Source: JACRAR01 sp041674385 (lineage in GTDB: Bacteria; Pseudomonadota; Gammaproteobacteria; Burkholderiales; Rhodocyclaceae). From it: DNA of 64,000 nucleotides. The stretch covers positions 34,794-98,793 of the forward strand of contig JBAYVU010000007.1 in the NCBI GenBank assembly GCA_041674385.1. The letters run 5' to 3'. The notes under the pieces were generated by a model. That model saw only the letters and a program-made list of their open reading frames with translations. It made no database searches and was not told where the DNA came from. A program made the position numbers and the translations under genes. This document shows, piece after piece, positions 21,039-28,776 of the stretch; the stretch's first letter is position 1, and each line of letters begins with the position of its first letter.

Positions 21039-22544
21039 TCAGCGGCGGTGCACGGTATGCACCGCGCAGACAAGGCAGGGATCGAAGGAACGAATGATAT
21101 GTCCAGCTTCGATCGGGTTGTCGGGATCGGCGACAGGCGTGCCCAGCAGTGCCTCTTCCCAGGCACCGCGCTGGCCCGTTGCATCGCGCGGCGAGCCGTT
21201 CCAGGCTGACGGGGTGATGATCTGATAGCGCGTGATGCGCTGATTCTCGACGCGCACCCAATGGCCGAGGGCGCCACGTGCGGCTTGCACCAGGCCGGCT
21301 CCTTCGCCGTCGGGAACCTGGCCATTGCCGACGATGATGGGCGCGCCGTGGTTGGCGATCAGTTCCCTCAACCAGGTTTCCATTACCGGCAGCAGCGTTG
21401 CCGGGCGCGTCAGGCGGGCGAGCTGGCGGGCGAGCGCGCTGGTCTGACCAGCGTTGACGATATCGACAAACAGCGGCCGGCCATCGATGACCGCCTCGGC
21501 CAGCGGCCCGGTCTCCACGGCTTGGGCGTCGTAGCGCGGCGCCTTGATCCAGGAATAGGCCCGTCCCTCTTGCCCGGAGGCGTATGGCCGGGTTTCGCCG
21601 ACGGCAGGATGCAGCGCGTCTTGGTCGCTGTACCAGGCATGGGAGACATCTTCAGTGATGCGCGCTGCCTCGAAAGCGGTAAGCTCGGTGCCGCGCGCAA
21701 CGCCCGCGGCCACCAGTTGCCGGGTGCGCGACACGACGGAAGTTTCTTGCGGCAGGTCGAGCGAGCCATAGGAAAGGAAAGCATTATGGCCCGCACCGAT
21801 GGCATCGAGACCGGCTGCGCGGCCGAAACGCAACAGGAAGCCGGTTTCACTGTCGTGCTGGGCGGAAGTTTCATGAAGCCAGGCGTCGAGGGCGGCACGG
21901 TTGTCCACTTCGCGCCAGCGCTCGATGGAACAACCAAGCACGCGCCGCTCATACCAGGCGCGATAGGCGCCGACAATCTGCAGGCATTGCAGGAGATTGG
22001 CCTGCGACGGAACGAAGGAGACGCCGCCGGGCACCATGAACGAGGAATGCGGCCATTGGCCGCCAAGAACGGCGATGGTTTCCAGCACGCGCTTGGTTTC
22101 GCGGATGACATCGATGGCCGATGCACCTGCTGCCGGTGCATAACGCCGCAGCGCTTCCTCATACAGCGGTTGGGCGGCGTGTGCCGGATGAGCGAAGTCG
22201 GCCATATACATCAATACCGTTTGGCGCACGTCGCTTTGCACATGCTCGGTCATCAGCGCAACGTTGCGCATGCGAACCGCGTTATCCGGCGGGGTTAGCC
22301 CGGCAATCGCGTCGAGCGCCCTGGCGGCAGCCGACAGATGGGTGGTGGAGCAGATGCCGCAGATGCGCGGCGTCATGACCAGTCCGTCAAGAGCGCCGCG
22401 GCCTTTCATCAGATTTTCGAAGCCACGGTAAAGTGTTCCGGCGCTCCAGGCGTCGGTGATCTGCCCATCGCCATATTCGATGCTTACCGCTAGATCGCCC
22501 TCGACGCGGTTGAACGGGATGTCGCGGATGATGCGGGTGCGCAT
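21039..22544 (-). CDS. [NiFe] hydrogenase large subunit, group 2 type
   Basis: The 501-residue catalytic subunit. The NiFe(CN)2CO site ligands are both visible: RICGICSTTH (C62, C65) near the N-terminus and DPCLVCAVH (C490, C493) at the C-terminus. Only TVHRR follows the cleavage histidine, far shorter than in group 1 enzymes. The active-site loop has His after the CxxC, unlike the Gln usual in HoxC/HupV regulatory enzymes. With the signal-less small subunit this puts it in group 2 (cytoplasmic) rather than the membrane-bound group 1. It lies 12 bp after the small-subunit gene. Whether it feeds electrons to respiration or acts as a sensor cannot be settled from sequence. Confidence 0.93.
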   Translation of the reverse strand: MRTRIIRDIPFNRVEGDLAVSIEYGDGQITDAWSAGTLYRGFENLMKGRGALDGLVMTPRICGICSTTHLSAAARALDAIAGLTPPDNAVRMRNVALMTEHVQSDVRQTVLMYMADFAHPAHAAQPLYEEALRRYAPAAGASAIDVIRETKRVLETIAVLGGQWPHSSFMVPGGVSFVPSQANLLQCLQIVGAYRAWYERRVLGCSIERWREVDNRAALDAWLHETSAQHDSETGFLLRFGRAAGLDAIGAGHNAFLSYGSLDLPQETSVVSRTRQLVAAGVARGTELTAFEAARITEDVSHAWYSDQDALHPAVGETRPYASGQEGRAYSWIKAPRYDAQAVETGPLAEAVIDGRPLFVDIVNAGQTSALARQLARLTRPATLLPVMETWLRELIANHGAPIIVGNGQVPDGEGAGLVQAARGALGHWVRVENQRITRYQIITPSAWNGSPRDATGQRGAWEEALLGTPVADPDNPIEAGHIIRSFDPCLVCAVHTVHRR

Positions 22545-22556
22545 GGGGTCCCTCGC

Positions 22557-23495
22557 TCAGACTTCCGTACTGCGGCTCTTCAGGCGCTCGGGAGCGGCCG
22601 CCGCAGCCATGTCCTTGTATGCCATGTAGTGCGCCCGCCTGACGCCCATGGGGAGGGCGAGCGGAATGCCCTCGATGTTGCGTGTCGAGAAGAACGGGTA
22701 CTCGGAGGGAAACTCGGGGCTGGTGCAGCCAAAACAGGGAACGCCGACGCGGGTCTTGGACGAACGCTGGTTCCACAGGTGCTTGTTGCAAGGCCCTCCG
22801 GTCAAGGGGCCCTGGCAGCCCATGTGAAAGAACAGGCAGCCCTTCTCGCCGAATACCTCCTCCTCGATGCGGTACTCGTGATATTCGTTGCGTGTGCAAC
22901 CTTGGTGCACTGTCGTCCCATACCAATCCAGGGGCCGCTGGAACTCGTCAAGAGCCGGAGTCACTCCCGCCTGCAGAGCCATCAAGATGCTGCCGAGCAC
23001 GTCGTGGTGGCATGGGCAACCGGCAAGATTGAGGACCGGCAGGCCGGCGCCGGAGCGAAAATCCTCTCCCAGCAAGCCGCCACGCTTGGCACGCGTGAAT
23101 TGCAGTCCGGTCGCATCGATCTCGCCGCCGACGCCGAAACCGCCGAAGCTGGCGCAGGTGCCGAGCGCAATAACGTATCGGGCGCGCCGCGAAAGCGCCA
23201 CCACCGTATCCTTGCGCGGACGACCGCCGCGCGCGTCGAACATGCCGGTGCCGGCCGGGCCGCGCACCACGGCGCCCTCGACGATCAGCACATCCAGGAG
23301 CGTCCTGCCATCGTCCAAGGCGTCTACCACGCGTTTTTGTTCCGCCGAGGATGTGTTGGACAGCGAGGGATGCCAGAGAAGATTGATGCCGATATCCTGC
23401 ATCAGTTCGGAGACGTTCGGCCTTTCGCTGCCGAGAAACGACATGGTGTCACCGCCGCAGCCGCCAGCATGCATCCAGTAGAGATTAAGTGCCAT
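22557..23495 (-). CDS. [NiFe] hydrogenase small subunit with Asp in proximal cluster motif
   Basis: The 312-residue iron-sulfur subunit that carries electrons from the NiFe site. There is no Tat signal; the ATG at 23495 gives MALNLYWMHAGG, typical of HupU/HupS group 2 proteins. The proximal cluster motif reads GGCGGDTMSFL, so C13 is kept but the expected second Cys is D16. The other proximal ligands GTCASFGG and LAGCPCHH are present. Medial/distal ligands are seen in VHQGCTRNEY, FFHMGCQGP, GGPCNKHLWN and PCFGCTSPEF. Cys3Asp proximal clusters are known from the actinobacterial-type group 1h enzyme. A promoter-like TATAAT lies 40 bp upstream. First gene of the operon. Confidence 0.93.
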   Translation of the reverse strand: MALNLYWMHAGGCGGDTMSFLGSERPNVSELMQDIGINLLWHPSLSNTSSAEQKRVVDALDDGRTLLDVLIVEGAVVRGPAGTGMFDARGGRPRKDTVVALSRRARYVIALGTCASFGGFGVGGEIDATGLQFTRAKRGGLLGEDFRSGAGLPVLNLAGCPCHHDVLGSILMALQAGVTPALDEFQRPLDWYGTTVHQGCTRNEYHEYRIEEEVFGEKGCLFFHMGCQGPLTGGPCNKHLWNQRSSKTRVGVPCFGCTSPEFPSEYPFFSTRNIEGIPLALPMGVRRAHYMAYKDMAAAAAPERLKSRSTEV

Positions 23496-23534
23496 GGCAA
23501 ATTCGACCCGGTGAATGAATGATCCTTCTGGCAA

Positions 23535-23563
23535 ATTATACCCTCTACAAGTATGGTCTTAAA
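23535..23563 (-). promoter_or_regulatory. Sigma70-like promoter of the hydrogenase operon
   Basis: On the minus strand TATAAT occupies 23540-23535 and a weak -35 (TTTAAG) lies exactly 17 bp upstream at 23563-23558. The -10 falls 40 bp before the small-subunit ATG at 23495, and inside a longer TTG-start reading, which supports the ATG. No GG-N10-GC sigma54 motif was noticed nearby. Confidence 0.5.
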
Positions 23564-23697
23564 ATACTCGGCTGCGACCGAATCTCCTCGTCGGTCGATG
23601 TGCATCGTTCGCCGCTGATTTCTTGCGCACTATCCCGCCCCGCTGTGGCTTTCTAAGGGTATGCTTGCGTCCTTTTTTGAATCGGATAAATATTCTC

Positions 23698-24594
23698 ATG
23701 TGGTTTCGTAATCTCCGAATTTACCGCCTGTCCTCGGATTGGAGCAAGGACTCAAACCAACTAAACAATCTACTTGCCCAGCACCCATTGAATCGCTGTG
23801 GCAGCCTTGCCATGCAAAGTCGTGGCTGGGTCTATCCGAAGGACGGGCCATTCGTCCATAGCGTTAATCGACAATGGCTCATTGCTCTCGGGGTTGAGCA
23901 GAAACTGCTGCCGGCAACAGTGATTCGCCAAGTGACGCAAGAGCGAGTTGTGCTAATTGAGGCCGAACAGGCTCGAATCGTCGGGCGCAAAGAAATGCGT
24001 GACTTGCGTGACAGCGTCACCGTTGAACTGCTTCCCAGGGCTTTTACTCGACGTCGTACTACATGGGCTTGGATAGACCCGCTACATGGCTGGCTGGTGA
24101 TTGATGCCGGCTCCGATGCAAAGGCCGACGAATTCATGGAAGTTCTGCTGCGGTCGGTGGGCGATATTCAAATCAAGCCATTGCAGACGAAGTTGTCGCC
24201 TTCTTCCGCCATGACCGATTGGCTTGCGGGCGAACCACCTTCAAGTTTCAGCATTGATGACGACTTGGAATTGCGTTCAGATGCATCTGGTCAGTCTGCC
24301 ATTCGATACGTCCGCCACGGTCTGGAAGGCAAGGAAATTCGGCAGCACATCGCCAACGGGAAAATAGCCACAAAACTCGGGATGACATGGAACGACCGGA
24401 TATCTTTTGTATTGACCGACAAATTGCAGGTCAAGCGTCTAGTTTTTCTGGATATTCTTAATGAAAACGCCGATCAGTCCATGCGGGATGCTGAAGAACA
24501 GTTTGACTTGGACTTTGTCTTGATGGCCGGCGAACTCAGTAAGCTGTTCGACGACCTTGTGCTAGCTTTGGGTGGGGAAGGTGAGGCCGTTTGA
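23698..24594 (+). CDS. rdgC: Recombination-associated protein RdgC
   Basis: A 298-residue RdgC, a ring-shaped DNA-binding protein that limits RecA at forks and is linked to pilin variation in Neisseria. MWFRNLRIYRL at the start, GWVYP(K)DGPFVHS, LIALGVEQKLLPATVIRQ and EDRISFVLTDKLQVKRL-like (here WNDRISFVLTDKLQVK) segments are diagnostic. ATG at 23698 fits the family; an upstream frame extension to 23623 does not. It is the only plus-strand gene between two large minus-strand signalling operons, and its GC content is a little lower than theirs. Confidence 0.95.
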   Translation: MWFRNLRIYRLSSDWSKDSNQLNNLLAQHPLNRCGSLAMQSRGWVYPKDGPFVHSVNRQWLIALGVEQKLLPATVIRQVTQERVVLIEAEQARIVGRKEMRDLRDSVTVELLPRAFTRRRTTWAWIDPLHGWLVIDAGSDAKADEFMEVLLRSVGDIQIKPLQTKLSPSSAMTDWLAGEPPSSFSIDDDLELRSDASGQSAIRYVRHGLEGKEIRQHIANGKIATKLGMTWNDRISFVLTDKLQVKRLVFLDILNENADQSMRDAEEQFDLDFVLMAGELSKLFDDLVLALGGEGEAV

Positions 24595-24933
24595 CATAAG
24601 CAACTGCTATTTTGAAACGGCGGCACCACCAGAAGTGGCTCGGCAAAATAGGACTGACCGATAAGTGGAGAACCTGCTCTTATGGGCGTGTAAATCACCC
24701 GCGATTGGCAAAGCAGCCATTCAAAGTGATTTGAAACTCTCGGGCCAAGGCTTATACGCCAACGGCTCTTCGCAGCAATCAGCGGACGTCATGCTTGCTG
24801 GTGGCTATGACCGGAGTTGGAGGTACACCGGCCGCTCAAATTGTGCAGCACCAAAAAATCAGCCCAGTTGTTCTATGCGTCAGCGTCCAAATTCAATTCC
24901 ATGACCAATGACGTCGCCTTGATCCGATAGCCG
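24595..24933. other. Intergenic stretch between rdgC and the signalling operon, no gene recognised
   Basis: This 339-bp convergent spacer has no convincing gene. A 79-codon open frame on the plus strand (24665-24904) has no recognisable motif and poor initiation context. GC is lower than in the flanking genes. I saw no clear intrinsic terminator. Confidence 0.6.
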
Positions 24934-26526
24934 TCATTCTTTCGCACGCGGCAGGGTCACGGTGATCGTGGTGGTGTTGGCTGCGTCGGAAACCGCGAGT
25001 TCGATATTGCCGCCCTGCGCCTCAGTCAGCAGCCGTGCCGAGTAAGTGCCAATCCCCGTACCGCCTTGCTTGCCATGGGTGACGAATTTGTCGAAGAAAC
25101 GCTCGCGGATCTCCGCCGGAACGGCACCCTGGTTCTCGATGACAATGCGAAGCGGCGACTGATTGAGTATTTTGACCACAATTTTGCTGTTTTCAGGTGC
25201 CGCTTCGCAGGCATTCTTGATCAGGTTCTGGAACAGTGAATAGCACAGCATCGCGTCGCCCAGTGCCTCGGGAGCGCTCATCTCCTCGCCACTCTCGGTG
25301 TCGACGAACATATTGAGATGTTTTTCTGCAAACGTGGTGCGAGAAATATCGACAATCCGGCCGAGAACCTCGGAAATCTTCACCGGCTTCGGGTCGAGTT
25401 TGAAGCGTCCGGTTTCAATTTTGAAGAGTTCAGACGAAAGGTTGATCATATTCAGCACTTGCAGCGCGGTTTCCTCGACCATACGCAACTGCTGCGTCTG
25501 CTTGCGGTTCATTGATTCATCTTCAGCTAGCGATTGCACCAGACCGATGATGCCTGCCAGCGGTCCCTTCATGTCATGCCGGGTGATGTGCTCAACGTCC
25601 TCGCGCAACCGTGCTGCGTCCAGCATACCGTCGTATTCGGCCTGCAACTGCTTGTGCAGTTCGACATAACGCATGAAATTGCGGACCCGTGGCTTGAGCA
25701 CGTTGGGGTCGATCGGCTTGGTGACGAAATCGACAGCGCCCAGTTCCATGCCCTTCATGCGTGCGTCGTCGCCGGCCATGGCTGTGACGAAGATCACCGG
25801 CGTGCTCTCGGAGTTGGGGTGCTCACGCATGCGCCGGGCCACTTCGAATCCATCCATGTCGGGCATCATGATGTCGAGCAGGACCAAGTCGGGCGGGTTG
25901 TCGGAGCCTGTGATGCTCAGGGCCTTCTCGCCGTTGTGGGCGAGGCGCACCCGGTATTCGTCCTTGAACAGTTGGGAGAGCAGGTGCAAGTTGTCCGGAG
26001 TGTCGTCGACCACCAGGATGGTCGGGCGCTCGGCCTTCTTGACGGGCTCCGCCTCGACTGCTGGGGTGGCTCTGGTTTGCGCGGCCGTACTCGGTGCTTG
26101 GCTTGTTGCAACCAGTACGGGAGCGGAAGCCGAACGAGTGCGCGGCTTCCACAGGATCGCCTTCTCCAGGCGCCTGGAAAGGCGGTCGGCGGTATATGGC
26201 TTGACCAGCAGGTCGCTGACGCCGCAGGCGATGGCTTCCTCGATGCGCTCGCGCTCGGCTTCGGCGGTGATCATGACGAAAGGCACTCGGTAGAGCTGTG
26301 GATCAGAGCGTACTGCCTTGAGCAGGTCGAGACCGGACATTACCGGCATGTTCCAGTCCGACATCACCAAGTCGATCTGTTCCTTGCGCAGGATCCGCAG
26401 GCCCTCGGCACCGTTGTTGGCCATGAAAATCTTTTCGACGCCGAGGGAACGCAGTTGCGTGGCGCTGACCTGGCGCATCGCCTCATAGTCGTCAACGACC
26501 AGGAACACGGTTTGTTTGGTGATCAT
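24934..26526 (-). CDS. REC-REC-histidine kinase (copy 2)
   Basis: A 530-residue paralogue of the protein at 14976-16598 with the same order. REC1 has FLVVDDYEAM and SDWNMPVMSG, REC2 has ILVVDDTPDNL and LLDIMMPDMDG. The kinase H-box is ITRHDMKGPLAGIIG, and the ATPase domain has NLIKNACEAAPENS and GGTGIGTYSARLL. The linker between the receivers (about 130-170) is Ala/Pro-rich and differs from copy 1. It is the last gene of the eight-gene operon, 9 bp after the HD-GYP gene. No transmembrane segment, so it must receive signals from partner proteins. Confidence 0.92.
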   Translation of the reverse strand: MITKQTVFLVVDDYEAMRQVSATQLRSLGVEKIFMANNGAEGLRILRKEQIDLVMSDWNMPVMSGLDLLKAVRSDPQLYRVPFVMITAEAERERIEEAIACGVSDLLVKPYTADRLSRRLEKAILWKPRTRSASAPVLVATSQAPSTAAQTRATPAVEAEPVKKAERPTILVVDDTPDNLHLLSQLFKDEYRVRLAHNGEKALSITGSDNPPDLVLLDIMMPDMDGFEVARRMREHPNSESTPVIFVTAMAGDDARMKGMELGAVDFVTKPIDPNVLKPRVRNFMRYVELHKQLQAEYDGMLDAARLREDVEHITRHDMKGPLAGIIGLVQSLAEDESMNRKQTQQLRMVEETALQVLNMINLSSELFKIETGRFKLDPKPVKISEVLGRIVDISRTTFAEKHLNMFVDTESGEEMSAPEALGDAMLCYSLFQNLIKNACEAAPENSKIVVKILNQSPLRIVIENQGAVPAEIRERFFDKFVTHGKQGGTGIGTYSARLLTEAQGGNIELAVSDAANTTTITVTLPRAKE

Positions 26527-26535
26527 CGGTTTTCC

Positions 26536-27696
26536 TCAGGTGTGGGAGGTGACGGCTTTCGAGAGATATTCGGCCTTCTGCTCGATGTCCCGATCCGAAT
26601 CAGCATAGCGCGCGGCAATGGCTCGGAATTCATCCTGGATTTCCAGGAAGGCGTCGACGATGTCGGCATCGAAGTGCGAGCCCTTGCTGTCGATGATGAT
26701 TTCCACCGCCTGCTCATGCGGCATACCGGTCTTGTAGACGCGCCGGCTGATCAGGGCGTCATAGACGTCGGCCAGGGCCATCAACCGGGCGCTGATTGGA
26801 ATTGCTTCCCCGGAAAGCGCCTCTGGATAACCGCTGCCATCCCACTTCTCCTGGTGATACAGGGAGATTTCCTTGGCCATGCTGAGGAACTCGACATCGG
26901 TGCCGAGCGACTTCTCGGCGTGGGTGATGGCTTCGAAGCCGAGGCGCGGATGGGTTTTCATGATTTCGAACTCTTCCGGAGTGAAACGGCCGGGCTTGAG
27001 CAGGATGCGGTCGGGGATGCCGACCTTGCCGATGTCATGAAGCGGCGCCGACTTGAACAGCATGCTGATGTTGCGTTCGGTGAGGAAGCTGGCGAAACGC
27101 GGGTGATTCCGCAGCTTCTCGGCCAAGGCCTTGACATAGAACTGGGTGCGTCGGATATGGTTGCCGGTGTCGGAATCACGTGTCTCGGCCAGGGAGGCCA
27201 TCGCCAGGATGGTCACATCCTGGATCGCCGCGACTTCGCGGGTGCGCTTGCCCACCTCGATCTCGAGATACTCGGCCTTGTCGCGCAGAAAGTCGGCCGA
27301 GGCTTTCAGCGTCAACTGGGTCTTGACGCGCGCCATGACGATGGGCGGACTGATCGGTTTGGTGATGTAGTCGACCGCACCGAGTTCGAGACCCTTTTTT
27401 TCGTCTTCCACTTCGGCCTTGGCGGTGAGGAAGATCACCGGGATGTCGAGGGTTGCGGGATTCTTCTTGAGCCGCTGGCAGACCTCGTAGCCATCCATGC
27501 CGGGCATCATGATGTCGAGCAGGATCAGGTCGGGCGGGGCGTCCGATTCGGCGATCTTCAGCGCCTTCTCGCCGTTGTTGGCGACCTTGACCTTGTAGGC
27601 GTCCTTGAGCAGCCCGCTCATCAGGGAGAGATTGTCCGGCGTATCATCCACCACCAGCACGGTGGGTTTTACGGTGAAGTCGAGTCCAAGTTCCAT
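26536..27696 (-). CDS. HD-GYP response regulator, c-di-GMP phosphodiesterase (copy 2)
   Basis: A 386-residue paralogue of the regulator at 16595-17749. Receiver acceptor in LLDIMMPGMDGYEVC; HD in APLHDIGKVGIPDRIL; GYP in YHQEKWDGSGYPEAL; all visible catalytic residues are kept. The receiver-to-HD-GYP linker ADFLRDKAEYLEIEVGKRTREV is nearly the same as in copy 1, so both probably dimerise the same way. The gene starts 35 bp after the sensorless kinase. It is the most obvious output of the 15.7-kb operon, lowering c-di-GMP when phosphorylated; that direction is inferred from the family. Confidence 0.93.
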   Translation of the reverse strand: MELGLDFTVKPTVLVVDDTPDNLSLMSGLLKDAYKVKVANNGEKALKIAESDAPPDLILLDIMMPGMDGYEVCQRLKKNPATLDIPVIFLTAKAEVEDEKKGLELGAVDYITKPISPPIVMARVKTQLTLKASADFLRDKAEYLEIEVGKRTREVAAIQDVTILAMASLAETRDSDTGNHIRRTQFYVKALAEKLRNHPRFASFLTERNISMLFKSAPLHDIGKVGIPDRILLKPGRFTPEEFEIMKTHPRLGFEAITHAEKSLGTDVEFLSMAKEISLYHQEKWDGSGYPEALSGEAIPISARLMALADVYDALISRRVYKTGMPHEQAVEIIIDSKGSHFDADIVDAFLEIQDEFRAIAARYADSDRDIEQKAEYLSKAVTSHT

Positions 27697-27731
27697 GGCA
27701 GATCCTCGATGGATACAGTTAGGTCGAAACG

Positions 27732-28775
27732 TCAGCCATTATCGCAGGCCTTCTCAAGCATGCTCGTGGCGAGGGCAAAGTCGAAAACGCGAATAGCCTG
27801 TTCCATGCGCGGAAACTCATCTGGCCATGCCGTGCGCAGCAGTTCGACATTCTCTGCAAACACTTCGGCAGCCTCGGCATCGTCGTCAGCCAGCAGCGAC
27901 ATCAGACGCGCACAGACGGTGGCCAGGCGCTGCTGGTCGACGCGCGCTGTTGTCTGCTCGGCCTTCGTCGCGGCCGGCGCATCGATCACCAGGCGGTATT
28001 CTTCCTGGAGCAGGGGCGTGTCTGCTGCGACTTCCAGCTCCGCGGCAAAACGGAAGTTGCTGCCCTTGCCGGGAATGCTGTCGACGCCGACTTCACCGCC
28101 CATGCATTCGGCCAGCTTGCGGGCAATGGCCAGGCCCAGTCCGGTGCCGCCGAACTTGCGCGTGCTCGAACCGTCGCCTTGGCGAAAAGCCTGGAACAGT
28201 TCGCTGCGCTGGGCTTCGCTCAGACCGATGCCGCTATCGCGTACGGCGCAATGGAGGCGGCAGATGGAAGGCGATCCCGGCTTCACCGGCTCGGCGCGCA
28301 TGACGATGGCTACGTCGCCCTTCTCGGTAAATTTAATCGCATTGTCGAGGTAAAGGCGGATGATCTGACCGATGCGCTGCGGATCGCCGATGAGCTGCAC
28401 GGGTACGGAAGTTTCGACGCGTGCGGCGATGGTCAGGCGCTTGGCCAGCGCCTTGTCGGCAAAGCGCCGCAGGGTTTCCTCGAGCAGCGTGGTTGGTGAA
28501 AATGCCGAACGGGAGAAGACGATGTCGCCCGCTTCGAGTCGGGTGTAATCGAGCATGTCGTTGACGATCCCGAGCAGGTGCTGGCCGGCTGCTTCGATCT
28601 TGGCGACATTTTCGCGCTGCTGAGGCTTGAGTTCGGACTGCAGAACCAGGTAGGCCATGCCGATGATGGCATTGAGCGGAGTGCGGATCTCATGGCTCAT
28701 GTTGGCGAGAAAGTCCGCCATGGCCTGGCGCGCCGCATCTTGCGGCTGCTGGCTGGTGGACTTCTCGCTGGACAT
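27732..28775 (-). CDS. Histidine kinase without sensor, receiver or Hpt
   Basis: A 347-residue soluble kinase. After about 25 linker residues it begins directly with the H-box NMSHEIRTPLNAIIGMAYL, then an ATPase domain with LYLDNAIKFTEKG, VRDSGIGLSEAQ and FGGTGLGLAIARKL. It ends in a ~75-residue helical tail (ADDDAEAAEVFAENVELL...) that in the two big hybrid kinases of this window follows the Hpt domain, so REC-REC-Hpt appear to have been lost from the middle. ATG at 28775 is 1 bp after the stop of the sensor gene upstream. The pair looks like one split hybrid kinase. Confidence 0.9.
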   Translation of the reverse strand: MSSEKSTSQQPQDAARQAMADFLANMSHEIRTPLNAIIGMAYLVLQSELKPQQRENVAKIEAAGQHLLGIVNDMLDYTRLEAGDIVFSRSAFSPTTLLEETLRRFADKALAKRLTIAARVETSVPVQLIGDPQRIGQIIRLYLDNAIKFTEKGDVAIVMRAEPVKPGSPSICRLHCAVRDSGIGLSEAQRSELFQAFRQGDGSSTRKFGGTGLGLAIARKLAECMGGEVGVDSIPGKGSNFRFAAELEVAADTPLLQEEYRLVIDAPAATKAEQTTARVDQQRLATVCARLMSLLADDDAEAAEVFAENVELLRTAWPDEFPRMEQAIRVFDFALATSMLEKACDNG

Positions 28776-28776
28776 T

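Noticed and set aside
21039..23495. Calling the hydrogenase simply HoxBC/HupUV (regulatory, group 2b)
   Set aside because: The large subunit keeps His after the N-terminal CxxC, has a short cleavable extension and an adjacent protease gene, and the small subunit has Asp in the proximal motif. Subgroup left open.
24665..24904. 79-codon open frame in the rdgC spacer
   Set aside because: No recognisable motif, poor start context, composition like non-coding DNA.
25534..28353. Very long open frame (939 codons) antisense to the signalling genes
   Set aside because: It mirrors the codon structure of the minus-strand kinase genes, has no domain pattern, and crosses three clear genes. The same applies to long antisense frames at 10120-11622 (alaS), 18208-19899, 28657-30303 and 32206-34752; all are GC-driven shadows.
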